The translations under genes were made by a program, and so were the position numbers. Of a stretch of 5,361 bases of DNA, positions 1-5,361 are shown piece after piece. The first letter of the stretch is position 1, and each line of letters begins with the position of its first letter. The stretch lies in assembly GCA_013698285.1 (NCBI GenBank), contig JACCVE010000494.1, forward strand, positions 1 through 5,361, written 5' to 3'. The notes below the pieces were generated by a model. That model was given only the letters and a program-made list of their open reading frames with translations, was not told the origin of the DNA and ran no database searches. The DNA comes from Chloroflexia bacterium. Its GTDB lineage: Bacteria > Chloroflexota > Chloroflexia > Thermomicrobiales > UBA6265.

Positions 1-50
1 GTCAGGACCCGGATCGGGAGGCTTCGCTACCGTTGGTGCTACCATCGTCA

Positions 51-70
51 GGTCAACTCGATGGTTGACC
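51..70. promoter_or_regulatory. Perfect 7-bp inverted repeat upstream of the nuclease gene (possible operator)
   Basis: The arms GGTCAAC (51-57) and GTTGACC (64-70) are exact reverse complements separated by six bases (TCGATG). The repeat lies about 100 bp before the chosen start of the nuclease gene. There is no T-run after it, so it does not look like a terminator. Its size and symmetry would suit a dimeric repressor. TTGACC at 65-70 resembles a -35 hexamer, but no convincing -10 box follows at 16-18 bp. I see no gene in 1-172 that I can support. The function is inference; a 7-bp match may arise by chance. Confidence 0.3.
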
Positions 71-156
71 GATGATCCTCGCCTTCGGAGTGCCGGATGC
101 CACGCCACGACCGATCGCCCCACGATCCCCATCCGCCCGGAGAAGGTCTGCGCAGC

Positions 157-165
157 AGGGAAGGG
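157..165 (+). promoter_or_regulatory. Shine-Dalgarno sequence deciding the GTG start at 173
   Basis: AGGGAAGGG is a purine-rich ribosome binding site that ends seven bases before the GTG at 173. It decides the start. The frame is open further upstream to a TTG at 65, but that extension has no such site in front of it and encodes low-complexity, non-domain sequence. A second in-frame GTG at 182 is possible but has less favourable spacing. Confidence 0.6.
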
Positions 166-172
166 ATGTGAC

Positions 173-1954
173 GTGCAATCTGTGGAACCTCCTTTCCCGC
201 CCCCCGCTCCTCCGCCAACGCGCCAGATATCTCCGACCGATGTCTCCCAGTTCATTCGTCTCGACCAGTGCGAGCGCTACCTGCGACTCCGCCTCAAGGA
301 GCGGACCGAGGGCTCGGGGTTCCTGCGGGACTACGGCGTGGCGCCACAGGCGATCCCGCCCCTCCTGACCCGGTCCGGAGCGACGTTCGAGACCACGGTC
401 GAACGTGCCGTAAGTCAGCACTTCGCCACGATCAAGTTCGGTACCGAGGAACGGCGGGCCGCCCGCCGCGACGACGACAACCTGCCGGTCGCCGCCGCGG
501 CCCGTGACCTCCCGCCGGGCGGCATCGTCGTGCTGCTCCAGCCACGGCTGCAGGCAGACCTCGCCGGCTGGCGGGTCCGGGGCGACGTCGACATCCTCCG
601 CCTGGAGCGAGACGCCGACGGCGTGCTTCACGCCCTCATCGCCGACATCAAGAGCTCCACGGCGGCCAAGGTCGAGCACCGCCTGCAGGTCGCCTTCTAC
701 CACGACATGCTCGCCGCCATCTTCGCCCGGGAGGGCATCGCGCACGGCCCGATCACGCTGGCGGTCCTGTACCGAGGGCCGGCTGCGACCACGATCACCA
801 TGGGGGCTGGCGAGGCAGCGCGACAGGAGGTGCAGCGGGCGGAGGCCGAGCGCTGGTTCGGGACGGGTGACGGCTTCCTGGAAGTGGTCGACGACCCGGA
901 CGCCTACCTGGGCGCCGTCCGCGACCTCGTCACGGGACCCCACTCGACGGCGCGGCGGGTCATCCAGACCGAGTTCGACGATGTCCCCTTCCACCTGACC
1001 TACAAGTGCGACGGCTGCCTCTACAACGAGTTCTGCATGAAGCGGAGCGCCGAGACCGATGATCTCTCCCTGCTGCCGCACCTGACCGAACAGGACAAGC
1101 GCGGCCTCCAACGCGCCGGCATCACGACGGTGCGGGACCTAGCGGCGCTGAAGGATCTACGCGGGGTGGGACACGTGAACGCGGGCGGCGAGGTCCAGGA
1201 GCGGACCACGCTGGTGCCCGCCCCCGGCCGGGAGGCCGAGTCACGGCGCCTGGCCGCCACCTGGCCCGTCGGGCAGCGGCTGGACGAACTGGTCCACCGC
1301 GCCCGCCGCTACCGCCGCTGGAAGAAGGACGACGTCGCCGCCCTGACCTACATCCCGAGCAAGGGGTACGGGTCCCTGCCCTACAGCGACGCGACGCAGA
1401 ATCCGAACCTCGTCCGGGTCTACGTCGATGCCCAGCACGACTACCTGCACGACCGCCTCTACCTGCTCGGGGCCCTGGTCGCCGGCAGCGAGGGTGGCGC
1501 TGAGCCCCCGGGACGGCGCCGGAGCGTGGTCCGCTTGAGCGACGGCCCGCCCGACTCGTCGGAGCGGGAGGAACGCCTCCTCATCGACTGGATCGCGGCC
1601 ACGCTGCGGGCGATCGCCGAGGTCGCCGCCCCGGACGAGGAGGGCCGGCCGCGGGCACCGATCCACCTCGTCTTCGTCGATGGGTTCGCCCAGCGGGTCC
1701 TCCTGGAGGGGCTCGCCCGGCACGCCGGGACCATCCTGGGGGCCACGGCCCTGTATGACTTCATGACCCAGATCGCCGCCTTCGACTCGCCGCTCTCCAG
1801 CTTCCTCGACCGCGAGGTCCGCGACCAGAAGAACTACCCGATGGTCTGTCAGTCGCTCCAGGCGGTCGCCGCATTCCTCGGTTTCGATTGGAACGCTGGC
1901 GAGGTGCCGTACCGGGACCTGTTCCGGGCCCGGCTCTTCGACTTCTGGGGCTAG
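173..1954 (+). CDS. RecB/Dna2-like PD-(D/E)XK nuclease with Fe-S cysteines (TM0106-type), N-terminal half of a nuclease-helicase
   Basis: This 593-residue product looks like a TM0106-family RecB-like nuclease, expected to cut single-stranded DNA ends or flaps in the cytoplasm. Seen (numbering from GTG 173): a proline-rich N-terminus (5-15); Cys33 in DQCERYL; a GATFE motif with Glu73; Asp138/Asp140 in RGDVDIL; Asp158-Ile-Lys160 in the ADIKSS motif; and the RecB-type QVAFY motif (172-176). Cys279, Cys282 and Cys288 follow with C-x2-C-x5-C spacing. With Cys33 this makes the four-cysteine iron-sulfur staple known from Dna2, AddB and Cas4. Residues about 303-326 resemble a helix-hairpin-helix. Residues about 415-525 look like a divergent RNase H-like fold, in which VDAQ (Asp419, Gln421) stands where D-x-E is usual. 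The frame ends in FDFWG followed by TAG. The same frame continues into the helicase, so this is probably the front part of a fused protein rather than a complete gene. The start is GTG at 173 because of the good Shine-Dalgarno sequence. Nuclease assignment is firm; substrate and pathway are inferred. Confidence 0.85.
   Translation: MQSVEPPFPPPAPPPTRQISPTDVSQFIRLDQCERYLRLRLKERTEGSGFLRDYGVAPQAIPPLLTRSGATFETTVERAVSQHFATIKFGTEERRAARRDDDNLPVAAAARDLPPGGIVVLLQPRLQADLAGWRVRGDVDILRLERDADGVLHALIADIKSSTAAKVEHRLQVAFYHDMLAAIFAREGIAHGPITLAVLYRGPAATTITMGAGEAARQEVQRAEAERWFGTGDGFLEVVDDPDAYLGAVRDLVTGPHSTARRVIQTEFDDVPFHLTYKCDGCLYNEFCMKRSAETDDLSLLPHLTEQDKRGLQRAGITTVRDLAALKDLRGVGHVNAGGEVQERTTLVPAPGREAESRRLAATWPVGQRLDELVHRARRYRRWKKDDVAALTYIPSKGYGSLPYSDATQNPNLVRVYVDAQHDYLHDRLYLLGALVAGSEGGAEPPGRRRSVVRLSDGPPDSSEREERLLIDWIAATLRAIAEVAAPDEEGRPRAPIHLVFVDGFAQRVLLEGLARHAGTILGATALYDFMTQIAAFDSPLSSFLDREVRDQKNYPMVCQSLQAVAAFLGFDWNAGEVPYRDLFRARLFDFWG
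1952..1954 (+). other. In-frame amber codon separating nuclease and helicase halves
   Basis: TAG at 1952-1954 is the only stop in this frame between 65 and 4573. The codons after it read LDVPGDPEAETPGITG and then WYTNRARFNSQIPLEF, which is ordinary protein-like sequence with no start codon until TTG 2072 or ATG 2105. A single substitution from CAG, AAG, GAG, TGG, TCG, TTG, TAC or TAT would produce it. It lies in the tetranucleotide CTAG and is followed by C. I read it as a nonsense mutation or base-call error inside one gene. A genuine gene split or readthrough is the alternative. Confidence 0.7.
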
Positions 1955-2104
1955 CTCGACGTCCCGGGCGATCCCGAAGCCGAGACGCCGGGCATCACGG
2001 GTTGGTACACCAACCGGGCCCGCTTCAACAGCCAGATCCCGCTCGAGTTCGCCTACGCGGCCTGGGGGGAGTTGCCGCCGGTCCCGCGCTCGGGCCGGGA
2101 CGAG

Positions 2105-4576
2105 ATGGCGCCCTACCGCGAGTCGACGCCGGACCTGCTGGCCGGGTTCCACGCCCGCCGCCTGGAGGCGATGGAGCGAATCGCCCACGACTTCAAGGGC
2201 AACAGGCAGACGGCGCAGACGGCCTTCGACCTGCCCGACCTGGCGGCGTTCGAGCAGAGGGCCCGCACCCTCGCCCACGCCCTCGACGAGTTCGTCACCA
2301 TCGAGCGCCACGTCGAGTTGAGCGCCTGGAAGCGGGAGCGCCTGGCCCAGCCCGAGCAGCGCGTCCTCGCCGGCCAGACGCTGGTCGTCCGCTATCTGGA
2401 GGAGGACCAGGAGGCGGAGGTGGCGGCTCGGAACCGGGACAACGAGGCCCGACGGCATCTCAACGACACCTACCGGGCCGCATTCAAGGAAGCCAACCCC
2501 GCCGCGAAGCAGGTCAAGTTGTCGAAGGAGCAGAAGGAAGAGTCCGACTGGTCGCAGGACGGGATGCGCTTCCGGCTTCGCCTGGAGAGCGCCGGTGTGG
2601 CTTGCGAACTTGACGAAGTGATCGGGCTGACGACCCTCAAGCCCGGCGACTGGCTCGTTCTCTACACCCGGGTCACCTACGACGGCCGCCCCGGCGCGCC
2701 GCGGACGCCGTTCACCCCGACGGCGAAGCAGATGCTCTATGGGATGCGCGTCGAGCTGGACCGGATCACGGTCCGGCGGGAGGGCGGCCGGGCGGTCGAG
2801 GCGTTCGCCGAGGTCGTCGTGCGGGAGGCGAGGGGCGGCGGACCCGGGTCACGCGGCTTCGTGTTCGGGGGCGGCAAGGCGGTGCCGTTGACCCCTGGCC
2901 TGCTCTACACGCTGGACCCGGACCCGAACAACATCTACGGGTTGTGGTCCGCCAAGGTCGCCGAGGGGCTGGTGGCGGGGGGCGAGAACACCCTCTATGC
3001 GCTGCTCGCGGGGGTGGAACGCCCCATGCCGATCTGGCCGGACGCCGGCGCGGCCGGACAGGCCCGGTTCCTGGCCGGGCTCGACGCCCTGCGGGAGGCC
3101 GGCGCCCTGCACGGGTTCGAGCCGAGCAAGCGGGAGTTCATCGGGGGCCACGGTGCCGCGCCGCTCCTGCTCGTCCAGGGGCCGCCCGGCACCGGCAAGA
3201 GCTATTCGACCGCGTTCGCGCTCTTCGCCCGCCTCCAGGGGGCGATGGCGGCGGACCAGCCGTTCCGCGTCTTCATCACCTGCAAGACCCACGCGGCCAC
3301 CGATGTCCTCCTCAAGAACGTGGTCGAGGTGCGCGACATGCTCGGCGGGTTCGCCACGAAGTACCCGGCGATCTTCGCCGCCCACTTCGACCGTCGCCTG
3401 CTCGATGTCCCCCTGTTCCGCCTCCGGCCGCGCGGGGAGGTGGCCGACGGCGTGGTCCCGTTGCCGAAGGACGACGCCCGGGGGGCCGGGCAGCCGAAGG
3501 CGGTCGAGTCGATCCAGGCCGACCAGTGGGCCGTGGTCGCGGCCACCCCGGGCGGCACCTACGGGCTGATCAAGGAGCGCTGGCCGAAGGACCTCTTCGG
3601 CCACCACCTCGCGGATTGCCTGGTGCTGGACGAGGCATCGCAGATGAACCTGCCGGAGGCGGCGATGGCGGCGCTGCCGCTGGGGCCGGACGGGCGGATC
3701 GTGGTCGTCGGCGACCACCGGCAGATGCCGCCGATCGTCAAGCACGACTGGGCGAGCGAGCCGCGCCGCAGCTTCCAGGAGTTCAGGGCCTTCGAGTCGT
3801 TGTTCCTGACCCTCCTGCCCCTCGCCCCGCCGATGATCAAGTTCGAGGAGAGCTTCCGCCTCCACGCCGACATGGCCGAGTTCCTCCGCCGGGAGGTCTA
3901 CGCCCAGGACGGCATCGCCTACCACTCCCGCCGCCGCGACGTGCTGGCCGCGCACCCGACCACGGACGACTTCGTGACCGCCGTGCTCGCCCCGGACCAC
4001 CCCCTGGTCGTGATCGTCCACGATGAGGCCGCGAGCCAGGTGCGCAACCCGTTCGAACAGCGATTGGTGAGGCCGATCCTCGCCGCGCTGGCGGACCCCG
4101 CGGGGTACGGCCTCGACCCGGTCGAGGGATTGGGCGTCGTGGTCCCGCACCGGGCCCAGCGGGCGGCACTCCAGGAGGAGGTGCCAGGCCTGACCGTCGT
4201 GGACCCGGCGACGGGGGCGATCCTGGTCTCGGCGGTGGACACCGTCGAGCGGTTCCAGGGCGGCGAGCGGACTGTCATCCTGGTCGGGGCCACGGAGAGC
4301 GACCGGGAGTACCTGCTCGTCTCCGGCAAGTTCCTGCTGGACCCGCGGCGGCTGACCGTCGCCCTGAGCCGGGCGAAGCGGAAGATGGTCCTCGTCGCGG
4401 CCCGCTCGGTCTTCGAGGTCTTCAGCGCCGACCAGGAGACGTTCGCCAACGCCCAACTGTGGAAGAACCTGCTCCGCCGTACCTGCACCGTGCTCCTGTG
4501 GGCGGGCGAGCGAGACGGCCAGCGTGTCGAGGTATGGGGCAACCCGTCGGGGGATCCGGACGCACAGAGCGATTAG
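2105..4576 (+). CDS. SF1B DNA helicase, Dna2/Upf1-like (C-terminal half of a nuclease-helicase)
   Basis: An ATP-dependent DNA helicase of the AAA_11/AAA_12 (Dna2/Upf1) type; 823 residues from ATG 2105. Motifs seen in order: Walker A GPPGTGKS (359-366); Ia-like CKTHAATDVLL (393-403); VAATPGG (about 478-484); Walker B/motif II DEAS (509-512); motif III GDHRQMPP (536-543); SFRLH (583-587); VVPHRAQ (679-685); motif V DTVERFQGGE (712-721); motif VI LTVALSRAK (750-758). No motif is missing, so the motor looks functional. Before Walker A lie about 350 residues, including a charged, probably helical stretch near 100-150 and a basic, beta-rich region near 180-240 that may contact DNA. The C-terminus ends soon after a WKNLLRRTC segment and seems naturally complete. 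The start is uncertain: ATG 2105 has only a weak GGGA upstream, and TTG 2072 has a purine run directly against it. The frame is open back to 1955, so this is most likely the rear of a single nuclease-helicase polypeptide broken by the amber codon. Confidence 0.85.
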   Translation: MAPYRESTPDLLAGFHARRLEAMERIAHDFKGNRQTAQTAFDLPDLAAFEQRARTLAHALDEFVTIERHVELSAWKRERLAQPEQRVLAGQTLVVRYLEEDQEAEVAARNRDNEARRHLNDTYRAAFKEANPAAKQVKLSKEQKEESDWSQDGMRFRLRLESAGVACELDEVIGLTTLKPGDWLVLYTRVTYDGRPGAPRTPFTPTAKQMLYGMRVELDRITVRREGGRAVEAFAEVVVREARGGGPGSRGFVFGGGKAVPLTPGLLYTLDPDPNNIYGLWSAKVAEGLVAGGENTLYALLAGVERPMPIWPDAGAAGQARFLAGLDALREAGALHGFEPSKREFIGGHGAAPLLLVQGPPGTGKSYSTAFALFARLQGAMAADQPFRVFITCKTHAATDVLLKNVVEVRDMLGGFATKYPAIFAAHFDRRLLDVPLFRLRPRGEVADGVVPLPKDDARGAGQPKAVESIQADQWAVVAATPGGTYGLIKERWPKDLFGHHLADCLVLDEASQMNLPEAAMAALPLGPDGRIVVVGDHRQMPPIVKHDWASEPRRSFQEFRAFESLFLTLLPLAPPMIKFEESFRLHADMAEFLRREVYAQDGIAYHSRRRDVLAAHPTTDDFVTAVLAPDHPLVVIVHDEAASQVRNPFEQRLVRPILAALADPAGYGLDPVEGLGVVVPHRAQRAALQEEVPGLTVVDPATGAILVSAVDTVERFQGGERTVILVGATESDREYLLVSGKFLLDPRRLTVALSRAKRKMVLVAARSVFEVFSADQETFANAQLWKNLLRRTCTVLLWAGERDGQRVEVWGNPSGDPDAQSD

Positions 4577-4618
4577 AGCGGGTTACGGGGTGGTTGTCCG
4601 ATCTGGCCAACTGGTGGG

Positions 4619-5361
4619 ATGGGAGCGTATCCCGCCGAACTGCACACCCGAACCGTCGCCGCCGTCGAAGGCGGCCTGGCCCAGGTCGAGGTGGCCCGCC
4701 GATTCACCGTCAATCCCCGCACGGTCCGCCGCTCCCTGACCCAGCAGCGCCAGACCGGTGACCTCGCCCCGCGCCGGTCTCCCGGCCGGACGCCCCGAAT
4801 CGGCCCGGCCCAGGCGGGGGCGATGCGGGGCCAAGTCGCCGCCCATCCCGACGTCACGCTGGAGGACCATTGCGAGCTGTGGGCCGAGGCCCAGGGCGTC
4901 GCGGTCAGCATCGCGACGATGTCGCGGGTCCTGCGCGGCTTCGGCATCACGGTCAATAAAACGCTCCACGCCATTGAGCGCGACGAGGCGAATCGGGCGA
5001 CGTGGCGCGGCGAGCTGGCCGGGCTGGACCCGGCCGACCTCGTCGTCGTGGACGAGAGCGGGACGAACCTGGCCATAACCCCGCGGTATGGCCGAGCCCC
5101 CACGGCCAGCGGGTGGTCGGGGTGAACCCCCGTAACCACGGTCCCAACACGACCCTGATCGCGGCGATGGGCCCGGGCGGGATCGTCGCGGCCATGACCT
5201 TGGAGGGGCCGATGGACCGGGACGCCTTCGATGTCTATGTCGAACAGGGACTGGTGTCGACGCTGCGACCCGGCCAGACGGTGATCTGGGACAACCTCCG
5301 CGTTCACAAGAGCGCCAAAGCCATGACCCAGATCGAAGCGGCGGGGTGCCAGGTGGTCTTC
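4619..5361 (+). pseudogene. IS630-family transposase, -1 frameshifted and partial
   Basis: This is the 5' part of a DDE transposase for cut-and-paste movement into TA sites. The first frame (4619-5125) encodes 168 residues. It has the typical IS630 N-terminus YPAELHTRTVAAVEGG, a helix-turn-helix at about 20-42 (VEVARRFTVNPRTVRRSL), a second DNA-binding helical region near 100-125, and the first catalytic Asp145 in VVVDESGTNLA. Up to RYGRAP it matches the family; it then reads TASGWSG and stops at TGA 5123-5125. Family-like sequence continues in the -1 frame from 5101 as HGQRVVGVNPRNHG, then MTLEGPMDRDAF, and reaches the second catalytic Asp in WDNLRVHK (codon 5290-5292). The third acidic residue, usually Glu, would lie beyond 5361. 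The shift maps to a run of five C, so it could be a single-base deletion, a base-call error or ribosomal slippage. ATG 4619 is chosen because the family N-terminus begins there; its ribosome binding site (GGTGGG) is directly adjacent, so weak. Confidence 0.8.
5097..5101 (+). other. C5 run at the transposase frame junction
   Basis: Five consecutive C (5097-5101) sit exactly where the IS630 reading must pass from frame 4619 to the frame read from 5101. A tRNA on CCC (5099-5101) slipping back one base would still pair with CCC (5098-5100), and the next codon would be CAC, giving ...GRAP-HGQR. That is compatible with -1 slippage, but equally with loss of one C from a run of six. No stimulatory structure was established. 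Confidence 0.35.

Larger units (their letters stand above)
173..4576 (+). pseudogene. Amber-interrupted Dna2-like nuclease-helicase fusion gene (composite of the two halves)
   Basis: Taken as one unit, the frame spans 1467 codons including the amber. It has the layout Fe-S PD-(D/E)XK nuclease, divergent RNase H-like region, linker, SF1B helicase. Known TM0106-type RecB-like nucleases are commonly fused to helicases of this kind, and the order matches eukaryotic Dna2. Evidence for a single ancestral gene: both halves are in the same frame; 150 bases of protein-like sequence lie between the TAG and the first ATG; and the second half has no good ribosome binding site. Catalytic motifs on both sides are intact, so decay, if real, is recent. 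If the TAG is a sequencing error, the gene is intact. If both halves are translated separately, the nuclease could act alone or the two could reassemble. Confidence 0.6.
4577..5361 (+). mobile_element. Left part of an IS630-family insertion sequence, cut by the window edge
   Basis: An IS630-type transposase starts 43 bases after the helicase stop, so the left end of the element should lie in about 4574-4618. IS630/Tc1/mariner elements insert at TA, and TA occurs at 4574-4575 (inside the helicase stop codon) and at 4584-4585. I could not identify the left terminal inverted repeat with confidence because the right end lies outside the window. The exact boundary is therefore approximate. The 4577-4618 stretch shows no convincing terminator or promoter. 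Confidence 0.6.

Noticed and set aside
65..172. N-terminal extension of the nuclease from TTG at 65
   Set aside because: There is no good ribosome binding site before 65, the added residues match no domain, and a strong Shine-Dalgarno sequence precedes GTG 173.
269..1036. Cas4 of a CRISPR-Cas system
   Set aside because: The Fe-S nuclease motifs resemble Cas4, but the protein is much longer and lies in frame with an SF1B helicase. No repeats or other cas genes are present in the window.
53..1111. Long open frame on the minus strand (352 codons) opposite the nuclease gene
   Set aside because: Its translation is Arg/Gly/Val/Asp-rich with no recognisable domain. It is the antisense shadow of a high-GC gene whose + strand frame has clear nuclease motifs.
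2849..4456. 535-codon open frame on the minus strand opposite the helicase
   Set aside because: Low-complexity translation without motifs, lying entirely opposite the helicase motifs; a GC-driven antisense shadow. The same holds for the minus-strand frame at 1241-2458.
1952..4576. Reassigned TAG codon (the frame would run from 65 to 5125 through two TAGs)
   Set aside because: The helicase C-terminus looks complete at the second TAG, and the frame beyond it enters an unrelated transposase. Long open frames are expected at this GC content. Two TAGs are too little evidence for a changed code.
4577..4618. Rho-independent terminator after the helicase
   Set aside because: Only a 4-bp GTTG/CAAC pairing (4593-4596 with 4608-4611) is visible, with no T-run.

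Overview
The window is strongly GC-rich, with G or C at almost every third codon position, and looks like chromosomal or genomic-island DNA of a high-GC bacterium. The gene content (a bacterial Dna2-like nuclease-helicase and an IS630-type transposase) does not fix the phylum. Chloroflexota (Thermomicrobia-like) or Planctomycetota would fit the style, but that is only an impression. All credible genes lie on the + strand.

Layout. Positions 1-172 are a short upstream region with one perfect inverted repeat (51-70) and a good Shine-Dalgarno sequence (157-165). Positions 173-1954 encode a RecB/Cas4/Dna2-type PD-(D/E)XK nuclease with a four-cysteine iron-sulfur pattern, followed by a helix-hairpin-helix-like segment and a divergent RNase H-like region. 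This frame ends at an amber codon (1952-1954). The same frame is then open from 1955 to 4576 and encodes a Superfamily 1B (Dna2/Upf1-like) helicase with a full motif set. Positions 4619-5361 hold the 5' part of an IS630-family transposase. It shifts by -1 near a run of five C (5097-5101) and runs off the right edge.

Reading. Nuclease and helicase look like the two halves of one large protein of about 1467 codons (TM0106-family RecB-like nuclease fused to a DNA helicase). The order is the same as in eukaryotic Dna2: Fe-S nuclease first, SF1B helicase second. A single in-frame TAG now separates the halves. The protein-like sequence continues directly after the TAG, before any convincing start codon, so the amber is most simply a recent point mutation or a sequencing error. 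Two separately translated subunits or readthrough remain possible. An intact protein would be expected to unwind and cut DNA ends or flaps in repair or in defence against foreign DNA; no other gene in the window settles which. The IS630 element sits immediately downstream and marks the site as open to insertion, without visibly truncating the helicase C-terminus.
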